Positions 46,141 through 54,573 of a stretch of 64,000 bases of DNA are shown in pieces. A program made the position numbers and the translations under genes. The notes under the pieces are model-generated. The model was given only the letters and a program-made list of their open reading frames with translations. It was not told where the DNA came from and ran no database searches. Every line of letters begins with the position of its first letter. The first letter of the stretch is position 1. Source of the stretch: Rhizobium sp. WSM4643 (GTDB taxonomy: Bacteria > Pseudomonadota > Alphaproteobacteria > Rhizobiales > Rhizobiaceae); contig NZ_CP104040.1 of the NCBI RefSeq assembly GCF_025152745.1, positions 4,785,501-4,849,500 on the forward strand, in the 5' to 3' direction.

Positions 46141-47433
46141 TCAGCCGTCCTTTTCGACCGCATGGACATTGATCTCGACCGCCCGCCCGGCCTTCCAGCC
46201 GTTGATCGCCGCTCCAAGCCCGAGCGCAACGAAGAGAGCCGCGCACCAGGAAAAACTTCCGGTCCAGCCGCGGATGAGGCCGACGATGAGCGGGCCGATG
46301 GCGGCGAGCAGGTAACCGACGCATTGCGCCATGCCGGAAAGATGGGCTGCGATATCGGGATCGCGCGAGCGCAGCACGATCGTCGTCATGGCCGCCGCGA
46401 TCAGCCCACCCTGGCCGATGCCCTGCAGCACCGCCCACAGCCAGACCGTCGAAAGCGGCGCAAAGAGCAGGCCGAGCAGGGCGATGACGGCAACGCCACA
46501 GAGGCTCGCATTGATCAGCCGCTGGTCGCGGCCGCGCACGGCGACATGCGGCACGATCAGGCAGGATGCTGCTTGCACCATCACCGACAGGGAAACGATT
46601 GCCCCGGCGGTGACCCCGTCGAGCCCGCGTTCGCGCAAGATCGGAACCAGCCAGCCGAAGACGCAATAGGCAAGCGCCGATTGCAGCCCCATGAACAGCG
46701 TCACCTGCCAGGCGAGCCGGTCACGCCAGAGGCCTTTGAGGTGGAAGCCGTTTTGTCTTGCCTGGGTGCAGCTGCGAAGAACCTCAGGCAGCCAGAGCAG
46801 GCTGACGGCGAGCGCCGGCAGCGCCCAAATGGCGAGCGCGCCCGCGAGAGAGCCGCCGAGTGCGTGCTCGATCGGCAGCGTCAGCCCGGCCGCACTGGCC
46901 GCCCCGGCGCAAAGCGCCATCGTGTAGAAGCCGGTCATCAGCGCGGCGCGCTCGGCGAAATCCCGCTTCACCAGCCCCGGCAGCAGTACATTGCCGACGG
47001 CGATGCAGGCGCCCGCAAGGGCGGTGCCGATGAAGAGCAGCGGTATGGAGGAAAGCCCGCGCAATGCGGTGCCGAGTGCCAGAAGCAGGAGAACGCCGAG
47101 CAGCGTGCGTTCCGTCCCGAAGCGCTGGGCAAGACGAGGGGCAAGCGGCGAGAAGGCGCCGAGGCAGACGACCGGAAGCGTCGTCAGCAGGCTGGCGCCC
47201 AGCGCGCTCAGGCCGAATTCCCCACGGATTTCCGGCAGCAGCGCCGAGGCGCTGGAGAAGACCGGGCGCAGGTTGAAAGCGATCAGCACCAGGCTTGCGC
47301 CGAGCAGAATCCGATCCGCAACTCCCCGTACCGGGGTTGCCTGCGGCGGTGGAAGGCTGCCGGCCTCGGCATCAACAAGCAGATCGTCGGCAGGCTCAAG
47401 CGCGCTGGCGGCATGGTTGGCAGGCGTGTTCAT
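46141..47433 (-). CDS. CynX/NimT-type MFS transporter
   Basis: 430 aa, about 12 transmembrane segments after a 40-residue cytoplasmic N-tail. VLIAFNLRPVFSSASALLPEIRGEFGLS is the typical beginning of the cyanate/2-nitroimidazole transporter branch. Its ATG overlaps the stop of the GntR gene by 4 bp (ATGA), so regulator and transporter form an operon, and the regulator probably responds to the transported compound. The substrate is unknown. Confidence 0.9.
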   Translation of the reverse strand: MNTPANHAASALEPADDLLVDAEAGSLPPPQATPVRGVADRILLGASLVLIAFNLRPVFSSASALLPEIRGEFGLSALGASLLTTLPVVCLGAFSPLAPRLAQRFGTERTLLGVLLLLALGTALRGLSSIPLLFIGTALAGACIAVGNVLLPGLVKRDFAERAALMTGFYTMALCAGAASAAGLTLPIEHALGGSLAGALAIWALPALAVSLLWLPEVLRSCTQARQNGFHLKGLWRDRLAWQVTLFMGLQSALAYCVFGWLVPILRERGLDGVTAGAIVSLSVMVQAASCLIVPHVAVRGRDQRLINASLCGVAVIALLGLLFAPLSTVWLWAVLQGIGQGGLIAAAMTTIVLRSRDPDIAAHLSGMAQCVGYLLAAIGPLIVGLIRGWTGSFSWCAALFVALGLGAAINGWKAGRAVEINVHAVEKDG

Positions 47434-48119
47434 GACAGGATCATCCGGTCGAGTGCGGCAAGAACCGGCGCCATGAAGCGGCGCACCGCCGCATCCGCAC
47501 TATCGGGGTCGCCGGTTTCGATGGCGTCGACGATATCGGCATGCGCCTGCATATCCGGCTCGGGAATGTCCTTGCCGAGCGTCGCCGCGATGGTATCGGC
47601 GATCGAGGTCGAGAAGAAATCGTAGATCTCGATCATCGCCCGGTTGCCCGAAGCGGCGATGATAGCCTTGTGAAAGGCGAGGTCGCGTTCGATGAAGGCG
47701 GCCTGGTTGCCGCCGTCGTAATTGCCGCGTTCGGCAAGCAGCCTGCGAAGCCCGGCGACCGTCTCCGGCGTCTTGCGCATCGCCGTCAGCCGGGCAGCCT
47801 CGACGTCGAGTGCCAAGCGCGCCTCGAACTGGTCGCGCAGGCTGGCGCGCCGCGCCATCGTCAGCGGCCGGCCGGCGTCGCTGGTCGCGCGGACATAGGT
47901 TCCCGAACCCTGCCTTGTTTCGAGATAACCCTGAGAGGCGAGAACGCGCACCGCCTCGCGCACCGTGCCGCGGCTGACGGAAAGCATGGCCGAGAGCGAG
48001 GCTTCATTCGGCAATTTTTCGCCGACCGCCCAGCGTTTGCCGAGAATGTCGCCGCGGATCGCCTCGATCGCCTCATCGGCGAGATTGGTTTTGCTGAGCG
48101 CTCGCATCTCACTACTCAT
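47430..48119 (-). CDS. FadR-subfamily GntR transcriptional regulator
   Basis: 229 aa. Winged HTH at about 12-80 (LADEAIEAIRGDILGKRWAVGEKLPNEASLSAMLSVSRGTVREAVRVLASQGYLETRQGSGTYV), then an FCD effector domain. First gene of a two-gene operon with the CynX-like transporter. A 43-bp dyad spans the start, so it probably represses itself. The start is unsure: ATG at 48119 lies inside the dyad, while ATG at 48107, four codons on, lies just outside it. Confidence 0.93.
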   Translation of the reverse strand: MSSEMRALSKTNLADEAIEAIRGDILGKRWAVGEKLPNEASLSAMLSVSRGTVREAVRVLASQGYLETRQGSGTYVRATSDAGRPLTMARRASLRDQFEARLALDVEAARLTAMRKTPETVAGLRRLLAERGNYDGGNQAAFIERDLAFHKAIIAASGNRAMIEIYDFFSTSIADTIAATLGKDIPEPDMQAHADIVDAIETGDPDSADAAVRRFMAPVLAALDRMILS

Positions 48120-48150
48120 AAAGTCATCAGATGACCTTACGAGTAGTGAG
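48108..48150. promoter_or_regulatory. 43-bp dyad, probable GntR operator
   Basis: Perfectly centred on 48129: outer arms CTCACTACTC / GAGTAGTGAG (48108-48117, 48141-48150) and inner GTCATCAGATGAC (48123-48135). FadR-type dimers bind such inverted repeats. The position over the gene start implies autoregulation. A half copy, AAGTCATCAG, occurs at the start site of the small peptide gene (48388-48397, minus strand). Confidence 0.65.
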
Positions 48151-48204
48151 ATTTCGATCTTTCGTCAACGCCTGGCATCAAGACAATAAAGACATCAAGA
48201 CAGT

Positions 48205-48232
48205 AAAAAAGGGCCGCCTCAGCGACCCTTTC
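48205..48232 (-). terminator. Rho-independent terminator after the small peptide gene
   Basis: On the minus strand AAAGGG-T-CGC, loop TGAG, GCG-G-CCC followed by six T. The reverse direction also has a T-poor A-run, so termination is mainly for minus-strand transcripts. It closes a transcript of about 190 nt beginning near 48393. Confidence 0.8.
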
Positions 48233-48289
48233 CATGAGTTTGGCCTCTAACTGGCCTGGACTGTCTATGCAGCCCTAGGAAGGCGGGGA

Positions 48290-48361
48290 TTAGAGCGAGG
48301 GCTGCCTCGCCTTCGTCACCTCTTCCATGCCCGTTACGAGGTCCGAAATCTCATTAGACAT
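48290..48361 (-). CDS. Putative 23-aa peptide gene
   Basis: ATG at 48361, TAA at 48290-48292. GGAAGGTGA lies 4 bp before the ATG, a strong ribosome site. The peptide starts MSNEISDLVTGM and ends TKARQPSL: hydrophilic, no signal peptide, no Cys. It has its own promoter-like sequence and a strong terminator, so it looks like an independent short gene, or a small RNA that is also translated. I do not recognise a family; it is not PqqA, as the Glu-x3-Tyr motif is missing. Confidence 0.5.
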   Translation of the reverse strand: MSNEISDLVTGMEEVTKARQPSL

Positions 48362-48399
48362 TGGATCACCTTCCTTTCGTTCTGTTGCTGATGACTTAA

Positions 48400-48427
48400 A
48401 GTTAGGCTGATTCTTCGCAGATGCAAG
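48400..48427 (-). promoter_or_regulatory. Promoter of the 23-aa peptide gene
   Basis: Minus strand CTTGCA (48422-48427), 16 bp spacer, CTAACT (48400-48405), close to the rhizobial CTTGAC-N17-CTATAT consensus. The expected start point near 48393 falls in AAGTCATCAG, the GntR half-site. Confidence 0.5.
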
Positions 48428-48439
48428 AGAGAAATGCGT

Positions 48440-49351
48440 TCAATGCGCAGCTTTGATGAAGGTGCCGTTCTGCAGTTCGCGCATCGCCTGCATGATTTCC
48501 TCGCGCGAATTCATCACGATCGGGCCGTGCCAGGCAACCGGCTCCTCGATCGGCTTGCCGGAGACAAGCAGGAAACGGATGCCCTGGTCGCCTGCCTGCA
48601 CCGTCACTTCGTCGCCGCTGTCGAAGACCACGAGCGTGCGGTTGCCGGACATGTCGCGGATATTCAATTCCTCGCCGTCGACTTCCTTCTCGACGCGCAC
48701 GCCGAAGGGTTTCGATGCATCGCGGAAGGTGCCGGAGCCGGCGAAGATATATGCGAAGGCATTGCGGTAGGTATCGACCGGCAGGCGCTTCTTCCGGCCG
48801 GGCGGCACCGACACGTCGAGATAGATCGGCTCGGCGGCGACACCATCGACCGGACCGGCCTTGCCCCAGAAATCGCCGCAGATCACCCGCACCGCCGTGC
48901 CGTCATCATCGACGACGACAGGAATATCGGTGGATTTGACGTCCTGGTAGCGCGGCGCCGTCATCTTCAGCGAGGAGGGCAAGTTCGCCCAGAGCTGGAA
49001 GCCGTGCATTCGGCCGGCAAAATCGCCCTTCGGCATTTCCTGGTGCATGATGCCGCTGCCGGCTGTCATCCACTGGATGTCGCCGGCGCCGAGCAGGCCG
49101 CTATTGCCCAAGCTGTCGCCGTGCTCGACGGTGCCAGCGAGCACATAGGTGATCGTCTCGATGCCGCGATGCGGATGCCAGGGAAAACCGCGGATATATT
49201 CCGCCGGATTGTCGTTGCGGAAATCATCCATCATCAGGAAGGGATCGGTCATCGCGGGATCGCCGAAGCCGAAGACGCGGTGCAGCTTGACGCCGGCGCC
49301 TTCCATGGTCGGTGTGGCAGTACTTTCATGCTTGACGGGGCGGATCGACAT
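48440..49351 (-). CDS. Pirin family protein
   Basis: 303 aa bicupin. The pirin metal site is visible: GFPWHPHRGIETITYVLAG (two His), GTVEHGDSLGN, and GDIQWMTAGSGIMHQEMP with the remaining His and Glu. C-terminal domain includes YRNAFAYIFAGSGTF. Bacterial pirins often act as quercetin dioxygenase-like enzymes or protein partners; role here unknown. Divergent from the class II amidotransferase, with an 18-bp dyad in between. Confidence 0.93.
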   Translation of the reverse strand: MSIRPVKHESTATPTMEGAGVKLHRVFGFGDPAMTDPFLMMDDFRNDNPAEYIRGFPWHPHRGIETITYVLAGTVEHGDSLGNSGLLGAGDIQWMTAGSGIMHQEMPKGDFAGRMHGFQLWANLPSSLKMTAPRYQDVKSTDIPVVVDDDGTAVRVICGDFWGKAGPVDGVAAEPIYLDVSVPPGRKKRLPVDTYRNAFAYIFAGSGTFRDASKPFGVRVEKEVDGEELNIRDMSGNRTLVVFDSGDEVTVQAGDQGIRFLLVSGKPIEEPVAWHGPIVMNSREEIMQAMRELQNGTFIKAAH

Positions 49352-49432
49352 GGCGTCCTCCTAGGGGTTCAACTTGGCGGCGACTATAGCCGCCCGGCTG
49401 CCGGGCGCGAAGTCTGCGGGGCAGACAACGCA

Positions 49433-49450
49433 GTGTTCACAAAAGAACAC
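49433..49450. promoter_or_regulatory. 18-bp dyad between pirin and amidotransferase genes
   Basis: GTGTTC / GAACAC around ACAAAA, about 80 bp upstream of the pirin start and 160 bp upstream of the amidotransferase. Suitable for a dimeric repressor. The binding protein is unknown. Confidence 0.35.
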
Positions 49451-49607
49451 AGCATTTCGCCGAATTTGAAGAGGTCAGGCGTCAAGAAATCGTCATGTTT
49501 CACTTGCAAACCGGCCGGGCGTTAAGCTGTTATTAGCGACGACATTCGACAATTCAGTTGAGTTTCAGCATTTCCCGCCGATGCGGCGGGTTCCGGAGCA
49601 AAGAGCC

Positions 49608-50420
49608 ATGTGTCGCTGGGCAGCCTATCGCGGAGACCCTCTCTATCTCGAAGATCTGGTATCCTCGCCCGCCCATTCCCTGATCGAGCAGTCGCATTGC
49701 GCCACCCGCGCCAAGACGGCGACGAATGGCGATGGTTTCGGCATTGCCTGGTATGGTGACAGGCCCGAGCCCGGCCGCTACCGCGATATCCTGCCGGCCT
49801 GGTCGGATTGCAATCTGAAGAGCCTGGCACGGCAGATCCGTTCGCCGCTCTTCCTCGCCCATGTCCGCGCTGCCACAGGCGGCGGCACGCGCCGCGACAA
49901 CTGCCATCCCTTCACCAATGGCACCTGGTCCTTCATGCACAACGGCCAGATCTCCGGCTTCGAGCGCCTGCGCCGGCCGATGGAGGCGATGCTCGACGAT
50001 GAATTGTTCAATGCCCGCGGCGGCACGACCGATTCCGAGCTGATGTTCCTGTTGGCGCTGCAGTTCGGCCTGCGCGAAGCGCCGGTCGCCGCGATGGCGG
50101 AAATGATCGGCTTCATCGAGGACCTGGCGGAAAACACCATCGGCTCGATCTTGCTGCGTTTTACCGCTGCCTTCTCCGATGGCAACACGCTCTATGCGAT
50201 CCGTTATGCCACAGATCGCAGGGCCCCGACGCTCTATGCTTCTCCCGTCGGCGCGGGCTATTGCCTTGTGTCCGAGCCGCTGAACGACGATGGCGATGCC
50301 TGGGCGGAAATTCCGGATGGCAGCGCCGTCACCGTCGGTAAAGGCGGCATCGATGTCGCCGACTTCCGGCCGGAGAAGCGGAGCGCCTCCAAGCCGCAGC
50401 GGGTCGCCATTCCTGCCTGA
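49608..50420 (+). CDS. Class II glutamine amidotransferase (YafJ/EgtC-like)
   Basis: 270 aa. The start is fixed at 49608 because Cys2, freed by Met removal, is the N-terminal nucleophile (MCRWAAYRGDPLYLEDLV). Also visible: RAKTATNGDGFGIAWYG, FLAHVRAAT and FMHNGQISGFE with the Asn/Gly oxyanion residues. Hydrolyses a gamma-glutamyl or glutamine amide. EgtC of ergothioneine biosynthesis belongs to the same family, but no egtB or egtD lies in this window, so I keep the generic call. Confidence 0.9.
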   Translation: MCRWAAYRGDPLYLEDLVSSPAHSLIEQSHCATRAKTATNGDGFGIAWYGDRPEPGRYRDILPAWSDCNLKSLARQIRSPLFLAHVRAATGGGTRRDNCHPFTNGTWSFMHNGQISGFERLRRPMEAMLDDELFNARGGTTDSELMFLLALQFGLREAPVAAMAEMIGFIEDLAENTIGSILLRFTAAFSDGNTLYAIRYATDRRAPTLYASPVGAGYCLVSEPLNDDGDAWAEIPDGSAVTVGKGGIDVADFRPEKRSASKPQRVAIPA

Positions 50421-50450
50421 GCCGCTTGCGATCAGCTGAGCCGCTCGGCG

Positions 50451-51656
50451 TTAGCCGATCTGCTTGGCGATCAGCGCCGCGAGTCGCTCGGCAACCTCTT
50501 CCTTCGTCAGGTCAGGCCATTGCTCGACCCCGTCGCGGCGAATGAGTTTGACGCTGTTGCGGCTGCCGCCCATGATGCCTGTCGTGGGGGAAACGTCATT
50601 GGCGACGATCAGGTCGGCGCCTTTCCTTTCGAGTTTCGCCTTCGCATTGCTTTCGACGTCCTGCGTCTCGGCGGCAAAGCCGATCACCAGCCTAGGCCGC
50701 ATCGTATGATGGCCGACGGTTTTCAGGATGTCCGGATTCTCGGTCAGCGCCAGCGTCGGAATGGATTCGCCCGGATGTTTCTTCAGCTTCTGGTCGGCGG
50801 CCGAGGCGACGCGCCAGTCCGCCACCGCTGCCACCATCACCGCGATGTCGGCCGGCAGTGCCGCAAGCACGGCATCGCGCATTTCCTCCGCCCGTTCGAC
50901 ATGCACGGTGCCAACGCCGACGGGGTCGGCGATCGCCACCGGCCCCGAGACGAGCGTCACATCAGCCCCGAGCTTTGCCAGGGCCGCGGCGATCGCGTGC
51001 CCCTGCCGGCCAGAGGAGCGGTTGGCGATATAACGCACCGGATCGATCGGCTCATGCGTCGGTCCTGACGTGACGATCGCCTTGCGTCCCTTGAGCGGCT
51101 TTTCTCCATCGTCGAGCAGGGTTTCGGCCGCAGCGACGATCTCCAGCGGTTCCGCCATCCGGCCAAGCCCGGCCTCCCGGCTTTCCGCCATCTCACCGGC
51201 CATCGGCCCGACGAAGCGGATGCCGTCGGCTCGGAGCATCGCGGCATTCCGCCGCGTCGCCGGGTGCGCCCACATGGCGGGGTTCATCGCCGGTGCGGCA
51301 AGCACCGGTCTGTTCGTCGCCAGAAGCACGGTCGAAGCGAGATCGTCGGCAAGCCCGTTCGCCATCTTCGCCATCAGATCGGCGGTGGCAGGAGCGATCA
51401 GCACGAGGTCGCAGTCGCGCGCCAGTCTTATATGACCGACATCCTGTTCGTCCTGGCGCGAAAACAGATCGAGGAAGACATGGTCAGCCGCCAGTGCACC
51501 AATGGCAAGCGGCGTGACGAATTCCTGCGCGCCTTTGGTCATCACAGGGCGCACACTCGCGCCGCGCTCGCGCAGCCGGCGGATCAGATCCAGGCTCTTA
51601 TAGGCCGCGATGCCGCCTGAGATGATGAGGAGGATGCGTTTGCCGCTGAGAGCCAT
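50451..51656 (-). CDS. coaBC: Bifunctional phosphopantothenoylcysteine decarboxylase / ligase
   Basis: 401 aa from the ATG at 51656 (GGAAGAAGG upstream); open extension to 51785 is not protein-like. Two successive steps of coenzyme A synthesis. The CoaC flavoprotein half (1 to about 185) shows ILLIISGGIAAYKSLDLIRRL and the PAMNPAMW clamp; the CoaB half (about 186-401) shows VTSGPTHEPIDPVRYIANRSSGRQG and VMVAAVADWR. Confidence 0.96.
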   Translation of the reverse strand: MALSGKRILLIISGGIAAYKSLDLIRRLRERGASVRPVMTKGAQEFVTPLAIGALAADHVFLDLFSRQDEQDVGHIRLARDCDLVLIAPATADLMAKMANGLADDLASTVLLATNRPVLAAPAMNPAMWAHPATRRNAAMLRADGIRFVGPMAGEMAESREAGLGRMAEPLEIVAAAETLLDDGEKPLKGRKAIVTSGPTHEPIDPVRYIANRSSGRQGHAIAAALAKLGADVTLVSGPVAIADPVGVGTVHVERAEEMRDAVLAALPADIAVMVAAVADWRVASAADQKLKKHPGESIPTLALTENPDILKTVGHHTMRPRLVIGFAAETQDVESNAKAKLERKGADLIVANDVSPTTGIMGGSRNSVKLIRRDGVEQWPDLTKEEVAERLAALIAKQIG

Positions 51657-51795
51657 GGCCTTCTTCCCGTTGCCTTTTCTGACCACCCTCGACCCTAAGC
51701 CTTTGGCGTTGAACATGCAATCGCGGGGACGGCACCCATCGGCCGCAGCCGGCGGGACCGCCCCGTTCATGACGTTAGCTGTCATCTTCGTGGGT

Positions 51796-52545
51796 TCAGA
51801 GGTTGCTCATCCCGCCGTCGATGATGAGTTCGCTGCCGACGATATAGGCCGCCTCATCGGAGGCGAGGAAGACGATCGTCTTGGCGACTTCGCCGGGATT
51901 TCCGAAACGGCCGACGGGGATCTGGGCCTGGATCTGCTCGGCCATCGCCTTGGATTGGGCTTCCGAGGCGCCGAGCTTGCTGTAAAGCGGTGTGGCGATC
52001 GGACCGGGGCTGACGGCGTTGACGCGGATGCCGCGGCCGATGAGTTCGCCCGACAATGTCTTGGCAAGCGTCAGCAGCGCCCCCTTCGTCAGCGAATAGA
52101 CGCTGGAGTTCGGCATTCCGATATGGGCGTTGATCGAGGTGTTGAGCACGATCGCGGCCTGCTTCGAAAAAATCGGCAGCAGCGCCTGAATCAGGAAGAA
52201 AGGTCCTTTGACGTTGATATCAACCGACTTGTCGAAGGCGGCTTCACTCCACTGTTCCAGCGGCCCGAATTCGGCGACCCCGGCGTTGACGAAGAGGATG
52301 TCGAGCGTGCCGAAAGCCTCTCTCACGCTATCGGCGACGGCCTTCTGGCCGACCGCATTGCCGGCATCGGCTTGGATGACGGTGGCTTCGCCGCCAAGTT
52401 CGGCGCGGGCCGCCTCGACGCTTGCCGCGCTGCTGCCGGTAACGACGACGCGGGCGCCCTCGGCGATGAATTGGCGGGCGGTCTCGAGACCGATGCCGCT
52501 GGTGCCGCCGGTGATGAGGGCTGTCTTGTTTTGCAGGCGTGACAT
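51796..52545 (-). CDS. Short-chain dehydrogenase/reductase
   Basis: 249 aa from the ATG at 52545. Classical SDR: cofactor TGGTSGIGLETARQF (residues about 11-25), NAGVAEFG, catalytic Ser in LNTSINAHIG, and YSLTKGAL (YxxxK). Ends IVGSELIIDGGMSNL, as usual. An NADP preference is suggested by the following VVVTGSS, without an acidic residue. Adjacent to a second SDR on the same strand 128 bp upstream; substrate unknown. Confidence 0.93.
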   Translation of the reverse strand: MSRLQNKTALITGGTSGIGLETARQFIAEGARVVVTGSSAASVEAARAELGGEATVIQADAGNAVGQKAVADSVREAFGTLDILFVNAGVAEFGPLEQWSEAAFDKSVDINVKGPFFLIQALLPIFSKQAAIVLNTSINAHIGMPNSSVYSLTKGALLTLAKTLSGELIGRGIRVNAVSPGPIATPLYSKLGASEAQSKAMAEQIQAQIPVGRFGNPGEVAKTIVFLASDEAAYIVGSELIIDGGMSNL

Positions 52546-52673
52546 GATGACGTTCCTTTGATCGAATTTTGGGCCGCGGCCCGTTGTTGCGAGAATGCCC
52601 TGAAAAAGGCGGCGCGATAAGCCGGCGCGTTGAAGGATCATCAACCCGCAGCGGATAATCGCGCCGCGCCGTC

Positions 52674-53438
52674 TCAGGTGCGGGTGATCGAAGCGCCGCC
52701 GTCGACCAGCGAGGCCGTGCCGGTGACGAAGCTCGCATCGTCGGAGGCGAGATAGAGAACCGAGCGGGCAAGTTCTTCGGGTGTCGCGACACGCTTCAGC
52801 GCATGCAGGTTGGTGACGAAGGCCTGCTTCTCAGGCGTGTCGTTCATGTCCCGATACATGTCGGTATCAACAGCACCCGGCAGGATGGCATTGACGCGCA
52901 CGCCCTGCTGGCCGAATTCGGCGGCAAGCGCCTGCGTCAGGCCGATCAGGCCGGATTTGCTGGCGGCATAGGCGGCAACGCCCGGAAAAGCGAAGCTGTA
53001 GCCGACGAAGGTCGAGGTGAAGATCACCGAGCCGCCGCCATTCTCCACCATTGCGCCGATCTGGTGCTTGGCAGCGAGGAAGGAGGCCGTCAGATTGATC
53101 GCCAGTGCCTCGCTGAAGCCTGCTTCCGAAACGGCGGTGCTCGGACCGGCTTCGCCGAGCGTGCCGGCATTGTTGAAGGCGATGTCGAGCTTGCCGTAAT
53201 TCGTCACGGCGGCAGCGACCAGCGCCTTGTGATAGTCTTCCGAGCGCACGTCCCCGGCAATGGCGATGGCGTCGCCGCCCTCTGCCTTGATCTCCGCGAC
53301 AAGGCTGTCGAGTTCGCGCTCGCGGCGGGCGCCGACGACGATCTTGGCGCCTTCGGCGGCGAAGAGCTTTGCCGTGGCGCGGCCGATGCCGGAGCTTGCG
53401 CCGGTGACGATCGCGACCTTGTTGTTCAAGCGGTTCAT
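52674..53438 (-). CDS. Short-chain dehydrogenase/reductase
   Basis: 254 aa classical SDR: VTGASSGIGRATAKLFAAEGAKIVVGARRERELD (Arg after GA suggests NADP), NNAGTLGEAG, IFTSTFVGY with catalytic Ser, and YAASKSGLIGL. Divergent from the frameshifted LysR gene, which would normally regulate it. Substrate not deducible. Confidence 0.93.
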   Translation of the reverse strand: MNRLNNKVAIVTGASSGIGRATAKLFAAEGAKIVVGARRERELDSLVAEIKAEGGDAIAIAGDVRSEDYHKALVAAAVTNYGKLDIAFNNAGTLGEAGPSTAVSEAGFSEALAINLTASFLAAKHQIGAMVENGGGSVIFTSTFVGYSFAFPGVAAYAASKSGLIGLTQALAAEFGQQGVRVNAILPGAVDTDMYRDMNDTPEKQAFVTNLHALKRVATPEELARSVLYLASDDASFVTGTASLVDGGASITRT

Positions 53439-53565
53439 GGTTCCATCTCCTGCGTTTAAGGTGAGGCGGCCCCTGCCGTCCCTTTCGATGAAGGTTAAGA
53501 TGGCATTTTCCTTTCGTTCGGATTAGTCTCCAGATCGGGGAACTCGAATTCGGAAAAGCCGAACG

Positions 53566-54470
53566 ATGATCAGGATCGAAGGTATTGCGGCTTTCGTCGC
53601 CGTGGTTGAGGCGGGCTCGGTCAGCGAGGCGGCCCGCGCCTGCGGCTGTCCAAATCCGTCGTCAGCGAAAGGCTGACCGAACTGGAGAAGTCGCTGGGCG
53701 GCATGCTGCTGCACCGAACGACCCGCAAGCTCACCTTGACGGAGGATGGCACGGTCTTCCTGGAGCGCGCCGCGCGCATCGTGCGCGAGATCGAGGAGGC
53801 CGCAGCCGATATGGCCGAGCGGCGCGGAACGCTGACCGGTCCTATCCGCATTGCCGCCCCCGTCACCTTCGGCCGCATGCATCTCGGCCCGGCGCTTTAT
53901 CCCTTTCTTGCCGAACATCCCGAGATCGAACTGACCCTCGATATCGATGACCGGCGCGTCGATGCCGCCTCGGACGGTTATGATGCCATTATCCGCAACG
54001 GCCCGATCGCCGATAGCCGGCTGGTCGCCTGGAAACTCACGCGCAGTCGCCGCCTTCTCTGCGCCTCGCCCGATTATCTCGCCCGCCAGGGAATTCCGTC
54101 GTCGCTTGATGATCTCAACAGCCATCGCGGCATCTTCTACACCAATCGCGGCGCTGCCGACTGGCGCTTCCAGACGCCCGACGGTGCGATCGTCGTCCGC
54201 GCGAAACTGGCGCTCGGCATCAACAATGGCGACATGCTCCGCGACGCCGCGATTGCAGGGCTCGGCATCGCGCTGCTGCCTGCCTTCATCGCTGGCCCGG
54301 CCATCCGTGAGGGCCGGCTTGCCGAAATCGATGTCGGCCACAAGCCTGAGGCCGAATTCATCTACATGGCCCATCCCGAAGGCCGAAATCCCTCCGCCAA
54401 GCTCCGCGCCATCGCCGATCATCTGAAGAAGAGTTTTGGTGATCCGCCCTATTGGGATCCAGTGGGTTAG
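53566..54470 (+). pseudogene. LysR-type regulator with a 1-bp frameshift
   Basis: ATG at 53566 opens MIRIEGIAAFVAVVEAGSVSEAAR, the start of a LysR HTH, then the frame runs into a stop. Skipping to the next frame at about 53629-53640 restores LRLSKSVVSERLTELEKSLGGMLLHRTTRKL and a complete effector domain to 54470. The gap is explained by one missing C in the GCCCGC run (CCCGCGCC in place of CCCGCCGCC). Total 905 bp, one short of 302 codons. Either a sequencing error or a recent inactivation. It is divergent from the SDR gene at 52674. Confidence 0.85.
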
Positions 54471-54573
54471 AGCATGTCGCGCAAAAGTGTGCAGCGGTTT
54501 TGCGGGAACGACATGCGCAAAACAAAGACCTAAAGCGCGAAGAGCGAATCTGAAAGATCGCCACGCGCTTTAG
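54471..54573. repeat. RIME-like repeat, copy 4
   Basis: GCATGTCG / CGACATGC around CAAAAGTGTGCAGCGGTTTTG (54472-54518), then CAAAACAAAGACCTAAAGCGCG and a second stem with AAAGCGCG / CGCGCTTT (54532-54571). Closely matches the copy at 32459. It begins right after the stop of the frameshifted LysR gene and reaches the LysR remnant. Confidence 0.75.

Noticed and set aside
46162..47625. 487-codon open frame on the plus strand
   Set aside because: Antisense to the CynX-like transporter; composition is charged and repetitive.
49608..50420. EgtC of ergothioneine biosynthesis
   Set aside because: The class II amidotransferase family fits, but egtB and egtD are absent here and the neighbours are unrelated, so linking it to the ergothioneine operon would be over-reading.
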